DNA of 64,000 nucleotides from an uncultured Desulfovibrionaceae bacterium (lineage in GTDB: Bacteria; Desulfobacterota; Desulfovibrionia; Desulfovibrionales; Desulfovibrionaceae), in the NCBI GenBank assembly GCA_949299515.1, contig CASGAP010000005.1:1-64000 (forward strand), written 5' to 3'. A program made the translations under genes and the position numbers. Below the pieces are notes generated by a model. That model did not search any database. It was given only the letters and a program-made list of their open reading frames with translations, and was not told the origin of the DNA. Within the stretch, counting starts at the first letter, position 1; every line of letters begins with the position of its first letter. This document shows positions 52,451 to 60,469 of the stretch, one piece after another.

Positions 52451-53165
52451 TATTGTTCTTTCTTTAATACTGTGTTTTTCACTGACCGGCTGCGGGGGGC
52501 TTATCGACAGCTATTTTATGGAAGCTCCTACAGATACGGTTCAGGAAAAATTTGAAGTTGCGGTGGAACATATGCAGATGAAAGAATATGGAAAAGCTGC
52601 AACCCTTTTTACCGATATTAAAGACAATTATCCGTTCAGCCCCTATGTGGTGGAATCAGAATTGGGTTTGGCTGATGCGCTGTATCTGAACGAAGACTAT
52701 TTAGATGCGGCCGATGCGTACCGTGATTTTGAAAATCTGCACCCCAGACATGAGGCCATTCCCTATGTGCTGCTGCAGGCGGCCCGTTCTTTGCGGCTTA
52801 GCTACTGTTCCATTGACAGAGCGTCCACTAACGTAAAAATAGCCGAAGAATACGCCAGCCGCGTTGTAAACGAATATCCGGATACGGAGTATGCGGAGCT
52901 TGCCCGCCAGGAACTGAAAACCTGCCGGGAACTGCTTGCGGAACGGGAAATTTTTATAAGCAACGTGTACTGGAATATGGGCAACTATGAAGCGGCCTAT
53001 AACCGCTATACCCGTATTATGGAGCAGTATCCCGATGTTGAGCACGTTTACGAATATGCCAAAAAACAGGCCGATGCTTCGTATCTGCGGTTTAGGGAAG
53101 GTGCTTCCGAAAAAGAACGCGAAGAAAAAGAAGGTTCGTGGAAAAACTGGTTAAAATGGCTGTAA
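52443..53165 (+). CDS. bamD: Outer-membrane assembly lipoprotein BamD
   Basis: BamD is an essential partner of BamA in outer-membrane protein insertion. The 240-residue protein has a lipoprotein signal ending SLTGC (Cys near residue 17) and TPR-like repeats (EKFEVAVEHMQMKEYGKAATLF, YLNEDYLDAADAYRDF) with the signature ENLHPRHEAIPYVLLQAARS. The Lys/Glu-rich C-terminus is typical. It overlaps trxB by 8 bases, an unusual pairing that links redox and outer-membrane genes in one transcript. Confidence 0.92.
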   Translation: MRNIVLSLILCFSLTGCGGLIDSYFMEAPTDTVQEKFEVAVEHMQMKEYGKAATLFTDIKDNYPFSPYVVESELGLADALYLNEDYLDAADAYRDFENLHPRHEAIPYVLLQAARSLRLSYCSIDRASTNVKIAEEYASRVVNEYPDTEYAELARQELKTCRELLAEREIFISNVYWNMGNYEAAYNRYTRIMEQYPDVEHVYEYAKKQADASYLRFREGASEKEREEKEGSWKNWLKWL

Positions 53166-53175
53166 GCCAAGCTAT

Positions 53176-53203
53176 AAAAATCCCGGCATATGCCGGGATT
53201 TTT
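53176..53203. terminator. Bidirectional intrinsic terminator
   Basis: A fully palindromic stem AAAAATCCCGGCAT / ATGCCGGGATTTTT separates the convergent bamD and glmU genes. Confidence 0.9.
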
Positions 53204-53254
53204 GCTGTGCGGGGTTCGGTGTTTTTGGGACAAAAACCGAACTGGCCGCGGGGA

Positions 53255-54682
53255 TCAGCGTTTAATATTAACCTGGCGGGAACGTGCCACGGCCAGGCAG
53301 TTTTCTTCCGTATCTTTGGTAATGACGGAACCTGCGGCTACCAGTGTGTTTTTGGCAATGGTGACAGGGGCCACAAAGGCACAGTTTGAACCCAAAAACG
53401 CATTGTCTTCGATAACGGTCTGGTATTTGTTTTTTCCGTCGTAATTGCAGGTAATGCAGCCTGCGCCTACATTGACGCCGCTTCCTACCGTACTGTCGCC
53501 TATATAGGAAAGATGGTTGACCTTGGAGCCGTTTCCTATTGTGCTTTTTTTGATTTCCACAAAATTGCCTAAATGCACATTGTCGGCAAGCACGGCTTGG
53601 GGCCGCAGCCGCGCATAGGGACCGAGCTTGACGGAATTGCCTGTGCGGGCATCTTCAAAATGGCAAAAACTTTTTACTTCGCAGTATTCTCCTATAACGG
53701 TATTTTTCAGGACGCAGTGGGATTCTATGACGGAATAGGCGCCGATTCTGCAGTGCCCGTACAGTTCGCAGGGACCGTAAATTTCGGTGCCGGGAGCGAT
53801 TTCCGCAAAGGGGCTGATGCGTATTGTTTCGGGGTTATGCAGGACTGTGCCGTTCTGCATCAGTTTTGTGTTGATTTCCTGCTGCAGAATTTTTTCGGCT
53901 TCGTTCAGTTCCGCGGGGGTATTGACGCCGAGCAGGGCTTCGGCATTGCCGCAGCAGACGGCTTCCAGCGCAGTGCCTTTGCTTTTGGCAAGGCCGATAA
54001 TGTCCGTAAGATAATATTCGCCGCCGGCATTGGTACTGGAAAGCTGAGGAAGAAATTCAAGAAGCAGGCCGGCATCTGCCAGATATATGCCTGAATTGAC
54101 CTCAAAAATTTCACTGCCGGGATAGGCAAGGCGGAAATCTTTTGCTTCGGTGATTCGGGAAACTGCTCCGCAGTTTTGCTCATGCTGCAGTACGGGGCCT
54201 TGCTTCACTGCAGTTAAAAAGCCTTCGCGGACGACGCGGCCGTAGCTTTTGGGAGCGTCAAGCTTTATGCTCATAAATGCCAGCGGATACGGATTTGCCT
54301 GCGTGATGAAATTTTCGAGTATGTCTGCGGAAATAAGCGGTACGTCGGCGTTCAGGATAAGGATTTTTGTTCCGCGCAGATCCGTGCGTTTTTGGATTTC
54401 ATCTATGGCGCAGCGCACGGCATGGCCGGTACCGAGCTGTTCCTGCTGCAGAACGCAGGCATCGGCGGCGTTGTCCCCGAATTCTTTGCGCAGGTGCTGC
54501 TGCACCATTTCGGCTTTATGGCCGATAACGGTCCACACTGCAGAACTGACGGCAGAAGCGGCGGCGTAAACATGAGAAAGCATGGCTTCGCCCAGCACGG
54601 TCTGCAGGGCTTTGGGTTTGGAGGAGGGCATACGCGTGCCTTTGCCGGCGGCAAGAATAATCGTTATAATATGCTGGTGCAT
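53255..54682 (-). CDS. glmU: Bifunctional N-acetylglucosamine-1-phosphate uridyltransferase/acetyltransferase GlmU
   Basis: GlmU makes UDP-GlcNAc for peptidoglycan and LPS. The N-terminal pyrophosphorylase half shows LAAGKGTRMPSSKPKALQ, QLGTGHAV, NADVPLI and EVNSGIYL. The C-terminal left-handed beta-helix acetyltransferase shows GPYARLRP, GNFVEIKKSTIG, VNHLSYIGDSTVG and VGAGCITCNYDGKNK. Length is normal (475). AAGGAG precedes the ATG. Confidence 0.97.
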   Translation of the reverse strand: MHQHIITIILAAGKGTRMPSSKPKALQTVLGEAMLSHVYAAASAVSSAVWTVIGHKAEMVQQHLRKEFGDNAADACVLQQEQLGTGHAVRCAIDEIQKRTDLRGTKILILNADVPLISADILENFITQANPYPLAFMSIKLDAPKSYGRVVREGFLTAVKQGPVLQHEQNCGAVSRITEAKDFRLAYPGSEIFEVNSGIYLADAGLLLEFLPQLSSTNAGGEYYLTDIIGLAKSKGTALEAVCCGNAEALLGVNTPAELNEAEKILQQEINTKLMQNGTVLHNPETIRISPFAEIAPGTEIYGPCELYGHCRIGAYSVIESHCVLKNTVIGEYCEVKSFCHFEDARTGNSVKLGPYARLRPQAVLADNVHLGNFVEIKKSTIGNGSKVNHLSYIGDSTVGSGVNVGAGCITCNYDGKNKYQTVIEDNAFLGSNCAFVAPVTIAKNTLVAAGSVITKDTEENCLAVARSRQVNIKR

Positions 54683-54691
54683 AAATACTCC

Positions 54692-54889
54692 TTAAGGCCG
54701 GGCCAGCCAAATGAAAAAAACGCCCAAAAACAGCAGAAAAAAACCGTAATACCGCAGATGTTCGGGGTTGACGGCAGAAAGCTGCAGCAGAAAATCCCTC
54801 ATTTTATGCGGGCTGATAAGCCAGGGCAGCGCTTCAAAAAAACAGGCGAAGCCAAGTCCCGTCACAAGATACAGAAAAAAATCGTTCAT
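54692..54889 (-). CDS. DUF2065 (YjeT-like) small membrane protein
   Basis: This 65-residue protein has two membrane helices and the family look of GLGFACFFEALPWLISPHKM and a terminal FFLLFLGVFFIWLARP. Its function is unknown. Its start codon overlaps the stop of the alcohol dehydrogenase by one base (TAATG), and glmU follows by 9 bases, so three genes appear coupled. Confidence 0.88.
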   Translation of the reverse strand: MNDFFLYLVTGLGFACFFEALPWLISPHKMRDFLLQLSAVNPEHLRYYGFFLLFLGVFFIWLARP

Positions 54890-55989
54890 TACTGCAGTGT
54901 ATATCCTTTTTTCAGAATATCGAGCACATCCTGCTTGGACAGGGTGAGCGTAAAGGTTCCTGCCCGTTCGGGGGTAAACATTTCGTCAATTTTGCTCTGC
55001 GCTTCTTCGGCACTGCAGTATTTGCGGATAAGCACGTAGGGTTTGTAGCGGGTAAGGAATTCGTGCATGGTGTTGACAAATTCCTCTTCCAAAGGAAGCA
55101 TGAAAGCGTTTTTTTGTATGACAAGCTCCAAAATGGGCAGCAGAAAAGCGGAACACGCCAAACCGTGCGGCACATGATAATGCAGGGTCAGCGGATAGGA
55201 AACAGAATGGGCTATGGAGCTGTGGTTTTGGCTGATGGCAACGCCGGCAAGCATGGCCGCTTCCTGCAGGCGGTAGCGGTTTTTCATGTCGTAGGAATCA
55301 TGTTCGATGTAGTGCAGGGAATTCATGACCATTTGCAGGGCTCGTTTGGCATAAAAGAGGCTTATGGGTGTGGCGTGCTTGTTCCACAGGGTTTCAAGGC
55401 CGTGCGAAAAGGTGTCCAGAGCGCTGTAAACTGTTTGCTTCCAAGGCAGAGTTTTTGTAAAAAACGGGTCAAGCAGGGCTGCTTTCGGATAGCAGACTTT
55501 GGCGGAAAGGGAGCATTTTTTCATGTTTTGTTTGTCCCAAACGGTGGCAAAGCTGGTAACTTCCGAGCCTGTGCCCGCTGTTGTCGGTATGGCGACAAGA
55601 GGCAAAGTCTGCGCGGGCAGTTCGCATTTGTCCCTAAGCCATGCCTGCAGAGGTTTTTCGTGTTCCGTCTGTTTAAAAGCGCAGGAAAGCGCTTTGGCGC
55701 TGTCTATGACGGAACCGCCGCCGAGAGCTATGACAGCTTGATAGGTTTTATGTTTATTTTCAGCATAGAATGAGTCCAGTTTATCCAAGTCAGGTTCCGG
55801 CTGGGCAAGAAAAATATCATGGGGCAGGGGGACATATTCGGTGAATTCTGCAAGCTGTCCTCTCTCCTGCATTCCCTTGGTGCTGACAATTAAAACAGTG
55901 CCTTCCTGCGGGAGAAAGCGGGCAATTTCCTTACGGCAGTCCAGTCCGGCGTGTATTTCCACGGGGTTATAATGCGTCCAACCAATCAT
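54889..55989 (-). CDS. Iron-containing alcohol dehydrogenase
   Basis: The 366-residue group III (Fe-dependent) dehydrogenase starts at 55989 (MIGWTHYNPVEIHAG, GAGAGGTG upstream). It shows the NAD(P) loop ALGGGSVIDSAKAL, IPTTAGTGSEVTSFA, and metal ligands in DTFSHGLE, IAHSVSYPLT and HVPHGLAC. The NPV-I-H-x-G opening resembles phosphonoacetaldehyde reductases; sulfoacetaldehyde reductases of taurine-degrading Desulfovibrionaceae are also in this superfamily. The substrate is not determinable here, and no taurine or phosphonate genes lie nearby. Confidence 0.88.
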   Translation of the reverse strand: MIGWTHYNPVEIHAGLDCRKEIARFLPQEGTVLIVSTKGMQERGQLAEFTEYVPLPHDIFLAQPEPDLDKLDSFYAENKHKTYQAVIALGGGSVIDSAKALSCAFKQTEHEKPLQAWLRDKCELPAQTLPLVAIPTTAGTGSEVTSFATVWDKQNMKKCSLSAKVCYPKAALLDPFFTKTLPWKQTVYSALDTFSHGLETLWNKHATPISLFYAKRALQMVMNSLHYIEHDSYDMKNRYRLQEAAMLAGVAISQNHSSIAHSVSYPLTLHYHVPHGLACSAFLLPILELVIQKNAFMLPLEEEFVNTMHEFLTRYKPYVLIRKYCSAEEAQSKIDEMFTPERAGTFTLTLSKQDVLDILKKGYTLQ

Positions 55990-56026
55990 AAACACCTCTC
56001 GGCAGTAAGAATATGTTTGATAATAC

Positions 56027-56058
56027 AAAAAAAAAGGAGAAAAGCAAAGCTTCTCTCC
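56027..56058 (-). terminator. Intrinsic terminator after trpB
   Basis: On the minus strand GGAGAGAAGC pairs with GCTTTTCTCC around TTT, followed by nine T bases. It ends the trpB transcript, so trpB is a single-gene unit. Confidence 0.9.
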
Positions 56059-56085
56059 CGGGAAAATTTCCGTTTAGCGCACGGC

Positions 56086-57306
56086 TTACGGCATTTGGAT
56101 TTTATTTTCTTTCAGCATGGCGGCTATTTGATCCACATCTTTGTCGCCCCTGCCGGAAAGACATACTAGGATTTTTTTGCCTTTCATGGCCGGTGCGGTT
56201 TTTATGGCATGGGCCAGGGCATGGGCAGATTCCAAAGCGGGGATTATGCCTTGGGTTATTGATAGGGTAAAGAATGCGTCAATGGCTTCTTTGTCGCTTA
56301 CCGCCACGTAGCTGGCTCTGCCTATGTCTTTGAGGTGAGCGTGTTCGGGGCTTACGGAAGGATAGTCCAGACCGGCGGAAATGGAATATACCGGGGCAAC
56401 TTCGCCTTGTTCGTCAAGGCAGACGTAACTTTTAAAGCCGTGCAGTACGGCTTCTTTTCCGTATACCAGGCTTGCTGCGTGCTGACCTGTTTTGTCCCCA
56501 ATGCCGCCCGGCTCCGCGCCGACAAGGGCAACGTTTTCATCGCCGATGAAGTTGGCGAACATTCCGATGGCGTTGGAACCTCCGCCAACGCACGCCACCA
56601 CCATATCGGGCAGAGCGCCCGTCATGTCAAGGAACTGTTCCCGTGCTTCAAAACTGATTACGGATTGGAAATGGCGTACGATTTCCGGATACGGATACGG
56701 GCCCACGGCGGAACCTAAAACATAAAAGCTGTTTTTATCTTTGATATAGGCGTCAAGGGCTTCGTCAACGGCTTCCTTCAGGGTGCGCTGGCCGCTGGTT
56801 GCGGCAATGACTTCCGCGCCCATCATGCGCATTCTCAATACGTTGAGTTCCTGGCGTCTGATGTCTTCTTCGCCCATGTAAACAGTGCATTTGCAGCCGA
56901 AAAGGGCTGCTGTTGCGGCAGTTGCCACGCCGTGCTGGCCGGCGCCCGTTTCTGCGATGATATGGGTTTTGCCCATGCGTTTGGCAAGCAGCATCTGGCC
57001 CAAGGCATTGTTGAGTTTATGGGCGCCCAAGTGGTTCAGGTCTTCGCGTTTGAGGTATATGTCCGCGCCGCCGAGTTGTTTTGATAAATTTTCACAGTAA
57101 AAAATAGGAGTGGGGCGGCCGCTAAAATGCTTGTAAAGAGTGTTTAATTCGGCTAAAAAATCTTTGTCGTTCTTGTAGGTGTTGAAACAGTCGGCAACTT
57201 CGTTGAGCCGGATTTTTATTTCTTCCGGAACAAATTGTCCGCCGTGGCGGCCGTAAAAGCCGAGGGAGTTTTCCTGAGAGGGGGTGCCGTGGGCTTGAGT
57301 AGACAT
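56086..57306 (-). CDS. trpB: Tryptophan synthase beta chain
   Basis: TrpB condenses indole with serine to form tryptophan using PLP. The 406-residue protein shows NSLGFYGRHGGQFVPEE, GRPTPIFYCENL, the PLP lysine (Lys97) in LNHLGAHKLNN, the catalytic Glu119 in AETGAGQHG, GSAVGPYPYPEIVR, CVGGGSNAIG and LSGRGDKD. The Thr usual after LNH is Leu here. It is the TrpB1 type that normally works with TrpA, yet no trpA or other trp gene is adjacent. AAGGAG precedes the ATG. It has a dedicated promoter, leader peptide and attenuator upstream (57345-57503). Confidence 0.96.
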   Translation of the reverse strand: MSTQAHGTPSQENSLGFYGRHGGQFVPEEIKIRLNEVADCFNTYKNDKDFLAELNTLYKHFSGRPTPIFYCENLSKQLGGADIYLKREDLNHLGAHKLNNALGQMLLAKRMGKTHIIAETGAGQHGVATAATAALFGCKCTVYMGEEDIRRQELNVLRMRMMGAEVIAATSGQRTLKEAVDEALDAYIKDKNSFYVLGSAVGPYPYPEIVRHFQSVISFEAREQFLDMTGALPDMVVACVGGGSNAIGMFANFIGDENVALVGAEPGGIGDKTGQHAASLVYGKEAVLHGFKSYVCLDEQGEVAPVYSISAGLDYPSVSPEHAHLKDIGRASYVAVSDKEAIDAFFTLSITQGIIPALESAHALAHAIKTAPAMKGKKILVCLSGRGDKDVDQIAAMLKENKIQMP

Positions 57307-57344
57307 AGTTTTCTCCTTTTTTCCGAACTATGCCTATCAGGGAT

Positions 57345-57371
57345 AAAAAAACGACCGGCAAGTTCGGTCGT
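57345..57371 (-). terminator. Trp attenuator (intrinsic terminator in the trpB leader)
   Basis: On the minus strand ACGACCG (57365-57371) pairs with CGGTCGT (57351-57357) and is followed by seven T bases, some 40 bases before the trpB start. An upstream GGTCG (57404-57408) can pair with the CGACC of the first arm and would block the terminator. This is the geometry of transcription attenuation controlled by the leader peptide at 57414-57467. Confidence 0.8.
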
Positions 57372-57413
57372 AATTTTTATTAGAAATTTGGCTGCAAAAA
57401 ATCCGACCCGTTG

Positions 57414-57467
57414 TTATACGAGCCACCACCAAGAAATATATGAGTGTTGTATTTTTTGCATATTCAT
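57414..57467 (-). CDS. trpL: Trp leader peptide
   Basis: A 17-codon frame encodes MNMQKIQHSYISWWWLV and stops 43 bases before the attenuator stem. Three consecutive TGG codons (57423-57431) are the sensor: charged tRNA-Trp lets the ribosome run through and the terminator forms; starvation stalls it and frees trpB expression. No ribosome binding site is visible and the expected transcript start is at or next to the A of the first ATG, so translation is probably leaderless. An internal ATG at 57461 is an alternative start. Confidence 0.85.
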   Translation of the reverse strand: MNMQKIQHSYISWWWLV

Positions 57468-57474
57468 ACGTACA

Positions 57475-57503
57475 TATATATTTGAAAAATAATCCGCTGT
57501 CAA
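57475..57503 (-). promoter_or_regulatory. Consensus promoter of the trpL-trpB unit
   Basis: On the minus strand TTGACA (57498-57503), a 17-base spacer and TATATA (57475-57480) form one of the best sigma-70 promoters in the window. Its upstream edge lies within 25 bases of the start codon of the divergent tatD gene, so the two transcription units share very little space. Confidence 0.8.
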
Positions 57504-57523
57504 GTGAAAAAGGAGAAAACAGC

Positions 57524-58360
57524 ATGGGACATAAAAAGAAAGTGTATATTGATCCGAAAACTCTCGGTCTGCCGCTCGTTGGCTGTGACAGCCACGCCCA
57601 TATCGTAACGCAGCCGCTTTGGGAAGACAGGGACGCGGTTATAGCCCGTGCCGCCGAGGCCGGGGTAAAAACCATAGGGGAAGTGCTGCTGGGGCACAGG
57701 CAGTATGCGGAGCACGCCGAGTATTTTTACGGAAAAGACAATGTTTTTCTGATATACGGCATACATCCCACGGATTTGCTGGAAATTTCGCCTGACGAGC
57801 CGGAACAGGTGCAGGCGGATATTTTGCAGGACAGGCAAGGCAGGCAGAAAATCAAGGCAGTGGGCGAAATAGGTTTGGATTATTATTGGAAAGGCGTTCC
57901 GCAGGATCTGCAGCAGGAATATTTCAGAAAAATGCTGGCTGTTGCCAAAACGTGCGGTCTGCCCGTTGTTATTCACAGCCGCGATGCGTTTGACGATACG
58001 GTAAAAATTCTTTTGGAAGAGGGATTTCGCGGGTATCCGCTGCTGTGGCACTGCTTTGACCGTGACAGGGAATGCGCGCGGACTGTGCTTTCCCACGGCT
58101 GGCACATTTCCATACCCGGTTCCGTAACGTATAAAGCCAATGCCCATGTGCGCGAAGCCCTGCACTGCATTGACAGGGACAGGCTGCTTGTGGAAACGGA
58201 CTGCCCGTACCTTGCGCCCGAACCGTGGCGGGGAAAACCCAACGAACCCGCATTTACGGTATTTACCGCCCAATGCGTTGCTGCCGAGCTTGGCATGGAA
58301 ACCGCCGAGCTGTGGGAACAATGCGGCAATAATGCCAGGAGATTTTTTGGCGCCGAATAA
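57524..58360 (+). CDS. TatD-family metal-dependent DNase
   Basis: The 278-residue TIM-barrel hydrolase starts at 57524 (AAGGAG upstream). Motifs of the family are CDSHAHI, VGEIGLDYYW, VIHSRDAFDD, LWHCFDRD and LVETDCPYLAPEPWRGKPNEP. TatD proteins show 3'-5' exonuclease and DNase activity linked to DNA repair and quality control. An N-terminal extension of about 20 residues precedes the usual start. It is divergent from the trp leader. Confidence 0.93.
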   Translation: MGHKKKVYIDPKTLGLPLVGCDSHAHIVTQPLWEDRDAVIARAAEAGVKTIGEVLLGHRQYAEHAEYFYGKDNVFLIYGIHPTDLLEISPDEPEQVQADILQDRQGRQKIKAVGEIGLDYYWKGVPQDLQQEYFRKMLAVAKTCGLPVVIHSRDAFDDTVKILLEEGFRGYPLLWHCFDRDRECARTVLSHGWHISIPGSVTYKANAHVREALHCIDRDRLLVETDCPYLAPEPWRGKPNEPAFTVFTAQCVAAELGMETAELWEQCGNNARRFFGAE

Positions 58361-58379
58361 AAAAAAATCAAAAATTGTC

Positions 58380-58406
58380 TAAAATTAACTATGTTTTGGC
58401 CGAAAA
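58380..58406 (+). promoter_or_regulatory. Sigma-28 (FliA)-type promoter of the first MCP
   Basis: TAAAATTA, 11 bases, then GCCGAAAA matches TAAAGTTT-N11-GCCGATAA well. It lies about 48 bases before the start codon, as expected for a late flagellar/chemotaxis gene. Confidence 0.7.
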
Positions 58407-58453
58407 ATAGGATAGATAGTAGATAACTGCCAAATAAAGAAATTGAGGCTGTA

Positions 58454-60439
58454 ATGAAATTTACTTTTCTCAGAAAAATGATCATTCTTGTGCTGTTTCC
58501 GGTTATGCTGATCCTTGTGATTATGTCCGGATTTATCTATTTGAAATCTAATATGATTTTACGGTCAACCATAAGCGAGGAAATGGCGCTGCTCGCAAAA
58601 ACGCAGGGTGAGGCTCTGCGGGCAGCCATTGCGGCTTATAAAGATATGGTTACGGAACTTGCTCATGCGTCGGCCGTAGTCAATGTTGCGGACTGCATTG
58701 CTGCAGGAAGAACACAGGATCTGCCGCTGTATGAAAATGAGGTTGCAGCCAAAATAAAGCGGATAGAAGCCATGTCCGAAGCCTATTTCGGCGTCGGCAT
58801 GACGGACGGCAGCGGCAAAATCGTTTTACATTCCAAGGAAACGCGCATAGGTGAAGATTTTTCAGGCTATGCTTTTGTAAAAAGTGCCCTGCAGGGTCTT
58901 GGCGGTTCGGAAATAGTCAGTCTTGCCGAACACAGGAAAGGTCTTGCGCTTGCCGAGCCCGTGCGCAGCGGCAATACTGTTGTCGGTACGGTTTATATAG
59001 TTCTGGATTTGAATTCCATTGCCGAAGAAACAATTGATCATGTCAGTTTTGCCAACAGCGGCGCCATCGGCGTGCACGACTCAAACGGCGTGCAGATTAT
59101 GCATAAGCACCGTGATTTTATTGATTTGGAAGAAAAGGATACCGAACAGTTCCGGCAGATGTCCGGCAAAAGCACCGGTATTGTTTATTTTACCGACGGC
59201 GGTGCGGACCGTGTTTGGTATTTTTACAATGTTTCGGGCCTGAACTGGTATGTGACGGCTACGGCGGAACGCAGTGATTTGGATAACGGGGTGCGTGAGC
59301 TGTTTTGGGCAAGCACGTTTATTTCCGTAGCCTCCATTGCCGTTCTTTTGGCCATTATTTTCTTTTTCTCCAATCAAACTTCAAAAGCGCTTAAAGGCAT
59401 TGAACGCATTTCCTGCGATGTCAGCGCGGGCAAGCTGAATCTTTCCGACGAAGAACATTTTATTCTTGATACTCTTGGCAAGCGCACCGACGAAATAGGG
59501 GGTATGGCCGTCAGCTTTAAGCAAATGATAGTTGCTCTTATCGAAACTATAAAAGAGGCCAAATCCGCTTACGGCAACGGCATGGCCGAGGCAGCCAAAA
59601 AATTGGAAAAAATCGTAGAGTCAAGTTCCACTGCCACGCAGGAACTTTCTGCTCAAATTCAGGAAAGCAGCAACGGCGCCGAAATGCAGGCCGATAAAAT
59701 CGCCGCAGCCGTAACCGCGGTGGAAGAAATGAACGCAACGATTTTGGAAGTTACGCAAAATACCGTGCAGACGGCAAAAATAGCCAATGATACCAAGGTG
59801 CGCGCGGAAGAAAGCGAAGTTGTGGTTGACAGTTTTATGCAGTCCATGCGTAAAGTGGAAAAAAGTACCGGCACGTTGAAAGAAGACATGACACAGCTTT
59901 CCGATCATGTACAGGATATTAATCAGATTATGGGCGTTATTTCCGATCTTGCCGATCAAACCAATCTGCTGGCTTTGAACGCTGCTATCGAGGCTGCCAG
60001 GGCCGGTGAGTTCGGCCGCGGCTTTGCCGTGGTTGCGGACGAAGTGCGCAAGCTTGCCGAAAAAACCATGGCTTCCACTGTGCGTGTCAGCGATGCCGTT
60101 ATTGCGATTAAAAGCAGTACGGAATCCAGTATGCGTCAGGTTGACGATACCGTGGTTCTTGTCAGTTCCGCCATTGAGCTTGCGGCCAAATGCCACCACG
60201 CTCTTGAAGAGATTATGCATATGGCTGCCGAAAGCGCGGAACGCATAGGTTCCATTGCCGTTGCCAGCGAAGAACAGTCTGCGACCAGTGAAGAAATTAC
60301 GCGCAGGATAGGAGAAATAAACGGTATCGTTTCCCAGACAAGCGATACCATGCGCGAGGCAAATATCGCAATTATGGAACTTGCCAAGCAGGCCGAAGGG
60401 CTTTCTGCTATGGTCGAATCCATGAAAACCGGGTCTTAA
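58454..60439 (+). CDS. Methyl-accepting chemotaxis protein 1
   Basis: This 661-residue transmembrane chemoreceptor has two membrane helices (about residues 9-31 and 283-308) around a periplasmic double-Cache-type sensor domain ([37 protein letters not shown]). A HAMP-like linker and a cytoplasmic signalling domain follow, the latter with the conserved hairpin tip [19 protein letters not shown] and [16 protein letters not shown]. Methylation helices carry [17 protein letters not shown]. No C-terminal CheR-binding pentapeptide is present. It probably couples through the CheW at 42907-43422. The ligand is unknown. Confidence 0.95.
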   Translation: MKFTFLRKMIILVLFPVMLILVIMSGFIYLKSNMILRSTISEEMALLAKTQGEALRAAIAAYKDMVTELAHASAVVNVADCIAAGRTQDLPLYENEVAAKIKRIEAMSEAYFGVGMTDGSGKIVLHSKETRIGEDFSGYAFVKSALQGLGGSEIVSLAEHRKGLALAEPVRSGNTVVGTVYIVLDLNSIAEETIDHVSFANSGAIGVHDSNGVQIMHKHRDFIDLEEKDTEQFRQMSGKSTGIVYFTDGGADRVWYFYNVSGLNWYVTATAERSDLDNGVRELFWASTFISVASIAVLLAIIFFFSNQTSKALKGIERISCDVSAGKLNLSDEEHFILDTLGKRTDEIGGMAVSFKQMIVALIETIKEAKSAYGNGMAEAAKKLEKIVESSSTATQELSAQIQESSNGAEMQADKIAAAVTAVEEMNATILEVTQNTVQTAKIANDTKVRAEESEVVVDSFMQSMRKVEKSTGTLKEDMTQLSDHVQDINQIMGVISDLADQTNLLALNAAIEAARAGEFGRGFAVVADEVRKLAEKTMASTVRVSDAVIAIKSSTESSMRQVDDTVVLVSSAIELAAKCHHALEEIMHMAAESAERIGSIAVASEEQSATSEEITRRIGEINGIVSQTSDTMREANIAIMELAKQAEGLSAMVESMKTGS

Positions 60440-60469
60440 TGGCCGAACAGTTACAGGGTTGGAGAGTAT

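Noticed and set aside
60440-60469. A GCCGAACA sequence before MCP2 as a sigma-28 promoter
   Set aside because: No acceptable TAAA element lies at the right distance; MCP2 is more simply read from the MCP1 promoter.
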